Shown here one piece after another: positions 53,263 through 62,555 of a stretch of DNA of 64,000 bases. Position 1 is the stretch's first letter. Each line of letters starts with the position of its first letter. Below the pieces are notes generated by a model. The model had not been told where the DNA came from, did no database searches, and saw nothing but the letters and a program-made list of their open reading frames with translations. Origin of the DNA: an uncultured Phascolarctobacterium sp. (GTDB taxonomy: Bacteria > Bacillota > Negativicutes > Acidaminococcales > Acidaminococcaceae); the NCBI RefSeq assembly GCF_900753045.1, contig NZ_CAADXO010000019.1, forward strand, positions 1 to 64,000. Reading direction: 5' to 3'. The position numbers were made by a program, and so were the translations under genes.

Positions 53263-56200
53263 ATGGCAGAAATTATTTTTGTGACCAACATGGAACCCCA
53301 TTATGTTGGTATGCGTGATGCTTTAAATACCATAGAGGACAAAGTAATCAGCAATGCTGTCGAAGTAATCCAAATCAACGACAGTGAGCAGTGGAACGGC
53401 TATTGGAAGCAAAAGCTGGAGGAGGCAAATTTTTTCTTTTGTACCTGGATGGGAACAGGCCTGAGCTGTGATTATCTGAAAAAAGCCTCTGCCTTTTTAC
53501 AGCAGAAGAAGCTGCGTCATCTTTTTGATATCATTGACCCCGGTGATGATAAGATGGATTACGGCCTGCAGGAGGAGCAAGAGAGCCTGCTGAAGCAATA
53601 TCTGGCCTGCGGAGGTCTGAAAAATTATCAGAATCTGTGTTTGTATCTTGTTGCTGCCTTTACTCAGCAAAATACAGCTTATAAGCTGCCGGAACAGCTG
53701 CCCTGGTGTGGAATCTATCATCCTGAATTTAAGCATGAGTTTATTGAGCTTGATGAATATCTGGCAAAGCATTATGACAGCAGTAAGCCTACCGTGGGCT
53801 TTATTTTTTCGCGTGAGGATTGGCTTTGGCAACGGCTCGCTTATCAAAATGAGATTATCAGGGCAGTGGAAGCACAAAACTGTAATGTTATTGCTGTGTT
53901 CAGTACTACGATGCCGAACGAAAAGACCGGTGCTGTTAGCCTGGCAACAGCTTTTGAAAAGTTTTTCTATAAAAATGGACAGCCTTGTATTGATGTGCTG
54001 ATAAATCCGTTTGTTTTTTCGCTGACTGTAACAGGCTTTTTGAAGCTGCAGGATTTGCAGCACCTGGGCGTGCCTGTGCTGCAGGTAGTAAATACCTATA
54101 TGCCTTATAAGTGGTGGCAGCAGAGCATGGTCGGGCTGACACCGAATGAGGTTTCCTATGCCGTGTGCATGCCTGAATTTGACGGAGCCTTGCATTCTGT
54201 GCCGGTTTCCACCAATGAGGAACGTGAAGACGGTACGCATTACCGTATGCCGCTTACAGACCGCATTGACATGCTGGCAAGAAAGGCGCGCAAGCTTGCA
54301 GCTCTGCGTTATAAAAAGCCTTGTGATAAAAAAATAGCGATAGTTTTTCATAATTATCCGCCGACCAATTCTAATATCGGCAGTGCTGCCAGTCTGGATT
54401 CGATTGAAAGCGTACGCCTGCTGTTGGAGAAAATGCAAAAGCAGGGCTACAGGCTGGATAATATACCGACAGACAGTCAGGCCTTTGTAAATGATATTAC
54501 GGCGCATGCTACAAATGACAGACGCTTCATCTCGGAGGCTTTGTTGGAAAAGGCTGACGGTAAGCTGGAAAAGGTGGACTATAAAAGCTTTTATGAGCAG
54601 CTTCCTAAAAAAACACAGGAGCAGCTTTTGCGTGACTGGGGCGAAGCGCCGGGAGAAGTTTTCCGTTACGGCGACGTGCTGATTGTTCCCGGTATGCTCA
54701 ACGGCAATGTTTTTATTACGGTTCAGCCTCCGCGCGGCTTTGGCGATGACCCTGGTAAGATATACCATTCGCCGGATTGCGCACCGACACATCATTATCC
54801 TGGCTTTTATCACTGGTTGCGTGATATCTGGGGCGCGGATGCTATGATTCACGTAGGAACGCACGGTAATCTGGAATGGCTGCCGGGAAAGGGTAATGCT
54901 ATGAGCAATGCCTGCTATCCGGATATCTGTACAGGTGATATCCCTAACATCTATCCCTATTGGATTACCTGTACCGGTGAAGGCATTCAGGCAAAACGCC
55001 GCAGTGCTGCCTGCCTGATAAGCTATTTGTCCGCGCCGATGAGCGTTTCCGGTACATATGAAGAATTGGCGGCTTTGGAAAACCTGTTGGAGGAATATTG
55101 CCACTTCAAAAATGATGATGCTGCCGCCGCGGGTACGGACAGCATCAAGGAAATGATTCGCAGCAAAGCAGCAGAATGCAATCTTGATGAGGATGTTCCG
55201 GAAAGCGAAGCAGAGAATTTTGATGATTATATCGGCAAGCTGCACAACTTTATTACGGATTTAAAGAATATGCAGATCAGTACAGGCCTACATGTTTTGG
55301 GAGTGCCTCCGGAGGGAGAAGAGCTGCTAGAATATCTGCTGGCATTGACGAAGCTGGATAACGGCAAGGTGCCGTCGTTGATGAAAAACCTTGCTGCTAT
55401 GCATGGGCATGATTACTATGAGCTGATGGAGCACAGCGAGCAGATGCTGGCTGATGGCAGCATGACCTATGGTATGCTGTTGGACAAAATACGCGAGCAG
55501 GCAAGAGAAGCTATCTTGATTTTGCAAAAGAATTCCTTCGATGCTGCTAAAATTGAAGAAGTATTTACCTTATCTTGGGCGAAAGACTTGCAAGGGGAAA
55601 TGCGGGATAAGCTGCTGCAATCTGTGACGTATATCTGCGAGCATATTGCCCCAAGTCTGCTTATGACTACATTGGAGCAGGAAAATACTTTAAACGCATT
55701 AAATGGCAAATATATTGACCCTTGTCCCAGCGGTGCGCCTACAAGCGGTGGCGCTGATTTGCTGCCTACGGGACGCAATTTTTACAGTATCGACCCGCGC
55801 TGCCTGCCGACGAAGCCTGCTTGGGAAATAGGTAAGCAGATGGCCGAGGATGTTATCGGCAGATTCATAGAAGAAGAAGGACGTTATCCGGAAAGTGTCG
55901 GTATAATTTTGTGGGCTACGAGTAATTTGCGTAATCACGGACAATGCGTTGCCGAATTTTTATATCTGATGGGCTTGCGCCCGGTATGGCAGCCGGGAAG
56001 CCAACGTGTCATTGATTTGGAGGTTATTCCTTTGGAGGAACTGCAGCGTCCGCGTGTAGACGTAACAGGACGCATCAGCGGTCTATTTAGGGACAGTATG
56101 CCCGGAAGTGTCATCTGGCTGGATGATGCTGCGCAGAGAATAGCATCGTTGGATGAGTCTACGGAGATGAATTTTGTGCGTAAGCATGTACTGGAGGAAG

Positions 56201-56979
56201 CAGGCGAGCTGGAAAAATCAGGCTTGGATAAGCAGGCGGCCTGGCGACAGGCATCATATCGCGTGTTCGGCGACCCTCCGGGAGCACATGGCGCTGGTAC
56301 AGGCGCTGTTTTAGAAGCGAAAAATTGGGAAACGATTGATGATATTGCCGCAGTATATACCAGATGGGGTGCACATGCTTATGGTAAGGGCAGTGAAGGC
56401 ACCTATATGCCGGAGGGCTTCAAAAAGCGTATGGCGCAGATAGATATTACGGTGCAAAATGTTGACCACAGGGAATCTTCGATGCTCAGCGGTGATGATT
56501 ATAATAATTATCGTGGCGGTATGATTGCAGCGGTTCGAAGCTATAAGGGAAGTATGCCGCGAAATTATGTCAGCGACAGCTCTGACAGAAGCAAGGTACA
56601 GCTGCGCAGTCTTACAGAAGAGCTGAAGCGCTGGTTTCGCGGCGAGGCGATGAATCCCAAATATATCGCAGGCATGAAAAAGCATGGCTATAAGGGTGCC
56701 GGCGATTTGGCGACGTATGTTGCCGTAAGCTACCAGTGGGATGTAACCAGCGATATTATGGAAGACTGGATGTATGAAAAATATGCGGCCAAGTATGCCT
56801 TGGATAAGGATATGCAGCAATGGATGCAGGAGGTAAATCCGTGGGCACTGCACCGTATTACAGAAGTTTTGCTGGAGGCAGAGCAGCGTGGTATGTGGCA
56901 GGCTAAGCCGGAAACAAAGCAGGCCTTGCAGGAGCTGTTTTTGTCGATGGAGGGCGAGCTTGAAGAACGGGGAGAGTAA
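53263..56979 (+). CDS. CobN/HmuS-type chelatase large subunit, paralog 2
   Basis: The 1238-residue protein aligns end to end with the chelatase at 39306-43025: HNYPPTNSNIGSAASLD, MIHVGTHGNLEWLPGK near residue 530, AKRRSAACLISYL, PTGRNFYSIDPR and VYTRWGAHAYG. Equal length and conserved motifs indicate duplication with divergence, mostly in the first 250 residues. It also lacks AAA+ partners. Its different N-terminal region and own receptor and lipoprotein suggest a second metal-ligand pair or a second tetrapyrrole. A MerR-type promoter begins 9 bp after its stop. Confidence 0.88.
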   Translation: MAEIIFVTNMEPHYVGMRDALNTIEDKVISNAVEVIQINDSEQWNGYWKQKLEEANFFFCTWMGTGLSCDYLKKASAFLQQKKLRHLFDIIDPGDDKMDYGLQEEQESLLKQYLACGGLKNYQNLCLYLVAAFTQQNTAYKLPEQLPWCGIYHPEFKHEFIELDEYLAKHYDSSKPTVGFIFSREDWLWQRLAYQNEIIRAVEAQNCNVIAVFSTTMPNEKTGAVSLATAFEKFFYKNGQPCIDVLINPFVFSLTVTGFLKLQDLQHLGVPVLQVVNTYMPYKWWQQSMVGLTPNEVSYAVCMPEFDGALHSVPVSTNEEREDGTHYRMPLTDRIDMLARKARKLAALRYKKPCDKKIAIVFHNYPPTNSNIGSAASLDSIESVRLLLEKMQKQGYRLDNIPTDSQAFVNDITAHATNDRRFISEALLEKADGKLEKVDYKSFYEQLPKKTQEQLLRDWGEAPGEVFRYGDVLIVPGMLNGNVFITVQPPRGFGDDPGKIYHSPDCAPTHHYPGFYHWLRDIWGADAMIHVGTHGNLEWLPGKGNAMSNACYPDICTGDIPNIYPYWITCTGEGIQAKRRSAACLISYLSAPMSVSGTYEELAALENLLEEYCHFKNDDAAAAGTDSIKEMIRSKAAECNLDEDVPESEAENFDDYIGKLHNFITDLKNMQISTGLHVLGVPPEGEELLEYLLALTKLDNGKVPSLMKNLAAMHGHDYYELMEHSEQMLADGSMTYGMLLDKIREQAREAILILQKNSFDAAKIEEVFTLSWAKDLQGEMRDKLLQSVTYICEHIAPSLLMTTLEQENTLNALNGKYIDPCPSGAPTSGGADLLPTGRNFYSIDPRCLPTKPAWEIGKQMAEDVIGRFIEEEGRYPESVGIILWATSNLRNHGQCVAEFLYLMGLRPVWQPGSQRVIDLEVIPLEELQRPRVDVTGRISGLFRDSMPGSVIWLDDAAQRIASLDESTEMNFVRKHVLEEAGELEKSGLDKQAAWRQASYRVFGDPPGAHGAGTGAVLEAKNWETIDDIAAVYTRWGAHAYGKGSEGTYMPEGFKKRMAQIDITVQNVDHRESSMLSGDDYNNYRGGMIAAVRSYKGSMPRNYVSDSSDRSKVQLRSLTEELKRWFRGEAMNPKYIAGMKKHGYKGAGDLATYVAVSYQWDVTSDIMEDWMYEKYAAKYALDKDMQQWMQEVNPWALHRITEVLLEAEQRGMWQAKPETKQALQELFLSMEGELEERGE

Positions 56980-56987
56980 TTTTTCTC

Positions 56988-57018
56988 TTGACTGTATGAA
57001 CAGTATATAGTTTATACT
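56988..57018 (+). promoter_or_regulatory. MerR-type promoter 5 (receptor 3)
   Basis: TTGACT (56988-56993), 19 bp, TATACT (57013-57018), with right half-site TATAGT intact. It sits immediately after the chelatase 2 stop, with no terminator between. Confidence 0.8.
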
Positions 57019-57110
57019 TGCATATGTTATTTGATGAAAATGAATTGCAGATAAACTGTGTTGCCTAAAGGATTATCTGCGAAAAGTATGAGTAAAGGAT
57101 GTGCGAATTG

Positions 57111-59081
57111 ATGAAAGTTGTTAAGGGATTGAGCAGTGCAGTGCTTTTGACATTGCTTTTGGGCAGTGCGTCAGCTGTTTATGCTGATGAAACGCCGGAG
57201 TATATGCTGGGAGAATTGGTTGTAACTGCAACCAGAACACCGGTAGAAGAGTTTAAAGCTAATGCTAATATCAGCGTAGTTACCAGAGATACTATTGAGA
57301 AAAATCATTATTCTAATGTTCAGGATGCATTGAGAGATATTCCGGGCGTTACCATTGCTGGCTATGGTAATACCGGTGAAGTATATAGTTCAAACAGTTT
57401 AATCTTAAATGGTAGTGATAAGGTTGTAGTTTTGATTGATGGTGTACGTGCAAATATCAATGGTAGTTCTAGCACCTATGGTAAAATGGCTACATCTGAA
57501 TTATCCAATATGGATTCTATTGAGCGTATTGAGGTTTTAAAAAGCTCTGCTTCTACTTTATATGGCGCTGATGCAGCTGGCGGTGTTATTAACATTATTA
57601 CAAGAAAAGCTACTGAAAATGGCGTATCTACCAAATTGGCAGCAGCAACTGGCAGTTATGGTAAGGAACGCTACAACTTGACTCATAGAGGTAATGCTGA
57701 TGGTTTCTATTGGGATTTGGCATTACAAAAGAAGATTTCCGGAAACTTTAAAGATGGTTGGAACAGAGAGATTCCTGAGCACTTGAATTCCGAAAACAAT
57801 ATGCTCAAGATTGGCAAGAAATTTGATGATAATGCTGATATTAACGTAACATATCAGACTTATAAGGCTGATTATCTGCGTCCTACTGGTGGTTGGAATA
57901 CAGTAGCGATGAACAAAGCACATAATCAGTATAATACCGGCACAAAAAATAATAGCAAACTGAATATTGTTTACACCCAAAAGATGAGTGATAAGGTTAC
58001 TAATCAGCTGGCATTATACAGAAATAAACACGTTGCTGATGAAATTACCTGGAAAAATCCTGGTAAAGCAAACGCTTCAATTCAGCCGTACGTTTATCAT
58101 TACAGTGCTATTGGCTTAAGTGATCAAGTTACAGTAAAGGCTAATGATAAGCATACGATTGTTGGTGGCTTTGAATGGTATAAAGATAAAGTTGATAATT
58201 ACATGACTAGTGCTTCCAGTAAATACAGCGATAAGAGCACTACCAATAAAGCAATTTATATTAATGATGAGTTTGCTTTAACCGATACATGGAGTTTGTC
58301 CTATGGTGTGCGTTATAATGACGATTCCAACTATGGCTCTAAATGGTTGCCAAGCATTGTTTTAGGTAATACTCCGAATGATAAGCTGAACTATTATTTG
58401 GGCTTTAAAAAATTCTTTGTAGCTCCTTATCCGTCTCAATTATATGGTCAATATGGTACACCTGATTTGAATCCGGAAACTGGTTCAGCGTTTGAGGGTG
58501 GCATAAATTATCGCTTTGATCCGACCTTTGTAAGCAGTGTACATGTTTTCAGACGCGATATGAATGATACCATTAACTATGATTCAGGCACTAAGAAATA
58601 TTTGAACTCTGGTGAGGAAGTTGCTACTGGTTTTGATGTTCAGATACGCAAGGCTTTTGACAGCCATCTGTCTACGAATGTTGGTTATACCTATACTTAT
58701 ATTAAACCGACTGCTCCTAATAAAAACCCGAACAGCGATGGCAGAGTTCCGCGTAGTGCGTGGAACATTGGCGTAAGCTATGATCTGGAAAAATTTAGTG
58801 CTAATCTGGCTGCTCGTGGCACCATTGCAAAGCAAGGTGGTTTTGCCAAAACCTATGGTGATAATACCTCTGCTGAAGCAAGTTCCTATCATACCTATTG
58901 GGTATTTGATTTAGGCATGAACTATAAACCGTCTAAGGTTATTAATATTTACGCAAAATGCAATAACCTCTTTGACAGACTTTATACTGAGCAAAGAGCC
59001 TGCTTGTTGCCTGAAACCGGCACCTCTTGGTATTCTGCACCGGGCAGAAACTTTGAGGTCGGCGTAGAATACACCTTCTAA
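57111..59081 (+). CDS. TonB-dependent outer-membrane receptor 3
   Basis: ATG 57111 has AAAGGATG about 9 bp upstream; an ATG 12 bp earlier is too close to it. The 656-residue precursor has a signal peptide ending SAVYADE, TonB-box-like ELVVTATR, plug motifs DALRDIPGVTI, LIDGVRAN, IERIEVLKSSASTLYGADAAGGVINI, and a barrel ending GVEYTF. It shares ANANISVV with receptors 2 and 4. Its codons are visibly richer in A/T than those of the genes upstream. Confidence 0.92.
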   Translation: MKVVKGLSSAVLLTLLLGSASAVYADETPEYMLGELVVTATRTPVEEFKANANISVVTRDTIEKNHYSNVQDALRDIPGVTIAGYGNTGEVYSSNSLILNGSDKVVVLIDGVRANINGSSSTYGKMATSELSNMDSIERIEVLKSSASTLYGADAAGGVINIITRKATENGVSTKLAAATGSYGKERYNLTHRGNADGFYWDLALQKKISGNFKDGWNREIPEHLNSENNMLKIGKKFDDNADINVTYQTYKADYLRPTGGWNTVAMNKAHNQYNTGTKNNSKLNIVYTQKMSDKVTNQLALYRNKHVADEITWKNPGKANASIQPYVYHYSAIGLSDQVTVKANDKHTIVGGFEWYKDKVDNYMTSASSKYSDKSTTNKAIYINDEFALTDTWSLSYGVRYNDDSNYGSKWLPSIVLGNTPNDKLNYYLGFKKFFVAPYPSQLYGQYGTPDLNPETGSAFEGGINYRFDPTFVSSVHVFRRDMNDTINYDSGTKKYLNSGEEVATGFDVQIRKAFDSHLSTNVGYTYTYIKPTAPNKNPNSDGRVPRSAWNIGVSYDLEKFSANLAARGTIAKQGGFAKTYGDNTSAEASSYHTYWVFDLGMNYKPSKVINIYAKCNNLFDRLYTEQRACLLPETGTSWYSAPGRNFEVGVEYTF

Positions 59082-59122
59082 TCAGCCCCTAACCTTATTC
59101 ATATACACTTAACTCCTTGGAG

Positions 59123-59158
59123 AAAGGCGGAGCAGAGCAAAATCTGTTCTGCCTTTTT
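59123..59158 (+). terminator. rho-independent terminator after receptor 3
   Basis: An 11-bp stem (59126-59136 with 59143-59153, two G-T pairs) is followed by TTTTT. Confidence 0.8.
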
Positions 59159-59205
59159 CATATGCCAAACTGCTATAACTTGCTTATGTAGAAAGCCGCT
59201 GTTCG

Positions 59206-59214
59206 TGCTATAAT
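59206..59214 (+). promoter_or_regulatory. extended -10 promoter of lipoprotein 4
   Basis: TGCTATAAT (59206-59214) is an extended -10 with no good -35. It lacks the TTGACT-N19 design, so this gene may escape the shared regulation. Confidence 0.5.
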
Positions 59215-59250
59215 AGCTATACTGAGGAAAACACAAAGGATGAAGAAAAT

Positions 59251-60210
59251 ATGCCAAAACAAAAATATCAAAAGTTCATAACAGCACTGATGCTGTGCCT
59301 GAGCCTGCTTTTAATAGTTGTAGGCTGCAGCAGAGAAGCTGCGCAGAAATCGAACAGTACTGCTGCCTATACTGTTACGGATTCGCAGGGGCATAAGCTG
59401 TATTTTAAAGAAAAGCCCCAGCGCATTATATCTATGTCGATAAGCACGGATGAAATCCTCATTGACCTTGTAGCAAGCAGCCGCATTGCTGCCTTCTCAC
59501 GTCTGGTGGATGACCCGGGGATATCCAATGTTGTGGAGCGGGCGCAAAGTGTGGGCAGCAGAGTGGATGGACAAAGCTCGGAAGCCATTATGGCGCTGCA
59601 CCCGGATTTGATATTGATACCGGATTTTGTTAAGTCGGAGGTGATTCAGTCGCTGCGCGATATGAACCTGCAGGTTTATGTTTATAAAACACCCAAAAGC
59701 TTTGAAGATGTGCGCCAGTGCATACGCCTCTTGGGCGAGGCTGTGGGCGAAAAGGAACGTGGTGAGATGATGGTTACTGCGATGAATGAGCATCTGAAGA
59801 AGGTGCAGGCCAAGATTGGCGACATTCCTAAGGAAAAACAGAAGCGTATAGTTTTTATGCGTAGCAACGGTGCTTATTACAGTCCGGAGGCTTCGTTTAA
59901 CGATGTCTGCAGATATGCGCAGGTGCGCAATGCTTTGGAGGAGCTGCATTACGATAAACCCGGCATTGTTAATCAGGAGGCAGTGGTCCAGCTGAACCCG
60001 GAGGTGTTTTTGCTCGCAGGCTGGAATTATGACGGCCAGCATGATCCGAAGCAGATGGAGGAGGAGCTGTTGAACAATCCCGGTTATCAAACTACGGATG
60101 CAGTGAAAAACAAAAAAGTTTATACAGTTCCGGCGAAGCATGTGCTGTCCGTATCGCAGTATATTGTCAACGCTGTGGAGGATTTGGCGGACGCTGTATA
60201 TAAAAACTAA
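59251..60210 (+). CDS. BtuF/FecB-type substrate-binding lipoprotein 4
   Basis: The 319-residue protein has a lipoprotein signal with lipobox VVGC and the class III binding fold: VTDSQGHKLYFKEKPQRIISM, LHPDLILIPDFV, QLNPEVFLLAGWNYD. It is flanked by terminators and has its own promoter. Four such lipoproteins with one permease suggest that several ligands share one channel, or that other permeases lie outside the window. Confidence 0.87.
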   Translation: MPKQKYQKFITALMLCLSLLLIVVGCSREAAQKSNSTAAYTVTDSQGHKLYFKEKPQRIISMSISTDEILIDLVASSRIAAFSRLVDDPGISNVVERAQSVGSRVDGQSSEAIMALHPDLILIPDFVKSEVIQSLRDMNLQVYVYKTPKSFEDVRQCIRLLGEAVGEKERGEMMVTAMNEHLKKVQAKIGDIPKEKQKRIVFMRSNGAYYSPEASFNDVCRYAQVRNALEELHYDKPGIVNQEAVVQLNPEVFLLAGWNYDGQHDPKQMEEELLNNPGYQTTDAVKNKKVYTVPAKHVLSVSQYIVNAVEDLADAVYKN

Positions 60211-60224
60211 AATTATCTGTGTTG

Positions 60225-60260
60225 TCGGTGAGAAGCGATATGCTGCTTGCCGATTTTTTT
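60225..60260 (+). terminator. rho-independent terminator after lipoprotein 4
   Basis: TCGG (60225-60228) pairs with CCGA (60250-60253), with AGAAGC/GCTGCTT inside (one bulge), followed by seven T. Confidence 0.75.
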
Positions 60261-60310
60261 ACGCAAGAATGGAATAATTCTTAAAAAGTGAAAAACTAAA
60301 ATAAAAATAC

Positions 60311-60341
60311 TTGACTATATGATTACTATATCGTTTATGAT
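60311..60341 (+). promoter_or_regulatory. MerR-type promoter 6 (receptor 4)
   Basis: TTGACT (60311-60316), 19 bp, TATGAT (60336-60341). Spacer and upstream sequence are nearly the same as at promoter 7. Confidence 0.82.
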
Positions 60342-60442
60342 AACTCATGTTTCAATAGATAGCACAGGACTATGAAAGACTAGCTGTGTTTGTACGTGAA
60401 CAAAAACTAAACCGATGATTATGAAAGGATTGAAAATCAACA

Positions 60443-62305
60443 ATGAACAAGGTCAAGGTATTGAGTAACGCGGTATTGATGTCCGCACTTATGAGTACAA
60501 GTGTAGTATGGGGTACAACAGCGTTTGCTGCTGAAAACACTCCGGAATATTTTTTGGATACGATGGTTGTTACGGCAACAAGAACTCCGGTCGAAGCATT
60601 TAAAGCAAATGCTAACGTCAGTGTTATTACAAGCAAGGAAATCAAAGAAAGACATTATAGTGATTTATCCGAAGCATTGCGCATGGTTCCCGGTGTCTAT
60701 ATCGGCAACTACGCTCCTGCCGGCTATGATAACAGTAATAATTTAAAAATCAACGGCGCTGATGAAATCGTTGTTTTGGTAGATGGCGTTAAGATTAACA
60801 ATGTAAGCAATCGTGTTTCCGCAGTAATGCTTAAGAACATGGATAATGTTGAACGTATTGAGGTTTTGAAAGGTTCTGCTTCTACTCTTTACGGTTCCGA
60901 TGCTAAGGGCGGCGTTATCAATATTATTACCAAAAAACCGGACAAAATTTCTACTTATTTCCGTGTAGATGGCGGCAGTAATAGCGTAACCAATTATTAT
61001 ATTGGTCAGTCCGGCAGAGAAAAAGACTGGTCATGGGATGCTAACGTAAGCAGAAACCTCAGTGGCGATTTCAAAGATGGTGACGGTGTAACCACTCCGT
61101 CTTCTTCCAAGTCTACCAGCACTAATTTCAAAATCACTAAAAAACTGAGCGATAAGCATGAGCTGACAGCTACTTATGATTCTTATAAAGCAGATTATAA
61201 ATATACTGCTTTGTGGGAGCCTGCTTTGAAGAATGGTAAAGTAGACAATCAAAACTACAAATTTATTTTGAACAGTGATTTTGATGGCAATATTACGAAT
61301 GTTTTGTCCTTCGTTAATTTGGATAATGATACTGATTTCAATGGTTATAAGACAAAAACCAATACCAAACGTATTACTGACCAGCTTTCTGCACAGTTAG
61401 GCAATCATTTACTGACCGCAGGCTTTGAGTTCAGCCATGATAAGGTTATTACGTTTAATGGTAAGAAGATGATGAATAGAGCCTTCTTCCTGCAGGATCA
61501 GTTTGATATTACCAATCAACTGAAGCTGACTGCCGGTGTGCGTCATGATAATAACTCCGGCTTTGGCAAGCACACTACCCCCAGTGCTAACCTGGGTTAT
61601 ACCTTTAATAAAGACAGAACTAATGTCTATGTAAGCTACAGCGAGTATTTTATTCCTCCTTCTCCGAGCAACCTTTACAGTGCAGCATACGGCAATCCGA
61701 ATATCAAGCCGGAAACAGGTAATACCAAGGAAATAGGCATTAATCATAAATTTGATGATACCTTCGTATTATCTGCCCATGCTTTTAAACGTTATTCCGA
61801 GAATAGAATTGGTTATGTATATCCGAAGTATGCGAATGTTGGTGATGAAAAAGCGCGCGGTTGGGACATCCAGATGAAGAAACAATTCACACCGCAATTC
61901 TCTACTTATGTTGGATATACACATACAAATGTTGATGCAACTGCTCAACGTGCAAAAAATGTTGACGGCTATGTACCGAAAGGCGCATGGGATATCGGCC
62001 TTGATTATGATAACAAGGACTTTAGTGCCAGCCTGATAGGTAAAGGCGTTATCGACCGTATGGGACCTCAATCTGCTGATGCCGTTGATGCTTTCTTCCC
62101 GGCAACAACCTACTTTGTTTGGGATGCGTCCATGAACTATAACGTTAATAAAAATGCGAAGATTTATTTCAAAGTCAATAATATTTTTGATAAATTCTAT
62201 GCAGAGCATTCTAATGCCCGTTATAACTGGAGCGCAGATCCTGACGGACAATGGTGGCGTGCTCCCGGACGTTCCTTCCTGGTAGGCATGGAATATGCAT
62301 TCTAA
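60443..62305 (+). CDS. TonB-dependent outer-membrane receptor 4
   Basis: The 620-residue precursor has a signal peptide ending GTTAFAAE, TonB-box-like TMVVTATR, plug motifs EALRMVPGVYI, LVDGVKIN, VERIEVLKGSASTLYGSDAKGGVINI, and a barrel ending GMEYAF. It is a paralog of receptors 2 and 3 (shared ANANVSVI, KERHYSDLSEALR). AAAGGAT precedes the ATG by about 13 bp, slightly long. Confidence 0.92.
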   Translation: MNKVKVLSNAVLMSALMSTSVVWGTTAFAAENTPEYFLDTMVVTATRTPVEAFKANANVSVITSKEIKERHYSDLSEALRMVPGVYIGNYAPAGYDNSNNLKINGADEIVVLVDGVKINNVSNRVSAVMLKNMDNVERIEVLKGSASTLYGSDAKGGVINIITKKPDKISTYFRVDGGSNSVTNYYIGQSGREKDWSWDANVSRNLSGDFKDGDGVTTPSSSKSTSTNFKITKKLSDKHELTATYDSYKADYKYTALWEPALKNGKVDNQNYKFILNSDFDGNITNVLSFVNLDNDTDFNGYKTKTNTKRITDQLSAQLGNHLLTAGFEFSHDKVITFNGKKMMNRAFFLQDQFDITNQLKLTAGVRHDNNSGFGKHTTPSANLGYTFNKDRTNVYVSYSEYFIPPSPSNLYSAAYGNPNIKPETGNTKEIGINHKFDDTFVLSAHAFKRYSENRIGYVYPKYANVGDEKARGWDIQMKKQFTPQFSTYVGYTHTNVDATAQRAKNVDGYVPKGAWDIGLDYDNKDFSASLIGKGVIDRMGPQSADAVDAFFPATTYFVWDASMNYNVNKNAKIYFKVNNIFDKFYAEHSNARYNWSADPDGQWWRAPGRSFLVGMEYAF

Positions 62306-62355
62306 GCATATTTGACAAAACTTAACTTTTTTCAAACTTCACACTCCCGAAAAAG

Positions 62356-62384
62356 TGGGGCGGATTTATTCCGTCCTGCTTTTT
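62356..62384 (+). terminator. rho-independent terminator after receptor 4
   Basis: GGGCGGA (62358-62364) pairs with TCCGTCC (62370-62376), followed by TGCTTTTT. Confidence 0.65.
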
Positions 62385-62432
62385 ATGGAAACAAGGAATG
62401 ATTCTCAAAAAGCGAAAAAGCTTAAAAAATAT

Positions 62433-62463
62433 TTGACTATATGATTGTTATATCGTTTAGAAT
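62433..62463 (+). promoter_or_regulatory. MerR-type promoter 7 (receptor 5)
   Basis: TTGACT (62433-62438), 19 bp, TAGAAT (62458-62463). The spacer differs from promoter 6 at only two positions. Confidence 0.82.
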
Positions 62464-62555
62464 TAACAAAGCATAGTTGCTGGGGGTCGCGGTATGGCAG
62501 GCTCTTGTGGTGAATTATATTACTAAGTATGGACTGTAAAGGAAGGATGAGTATT

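Noticed and set aside
39306..56979. Aerobic cobalamin synthesis cobaltochelatase
   Set aside because: No CobS/CobT and no corrin-ring genes are nearby; context is uptake. Not excluded, but less likely than a salvage or dechelation role.
3..62335. Many long open frames on the opposite strand of real genes (for example 2854-4089, 7315-8688, 53497-55245, all minus)
   Set aside because: They are antisense shadows of well-supported genes, lack ribosome sites and family motifs, and are rich in His/Gln/Arg/Cys as expected for reverse-frame translation.
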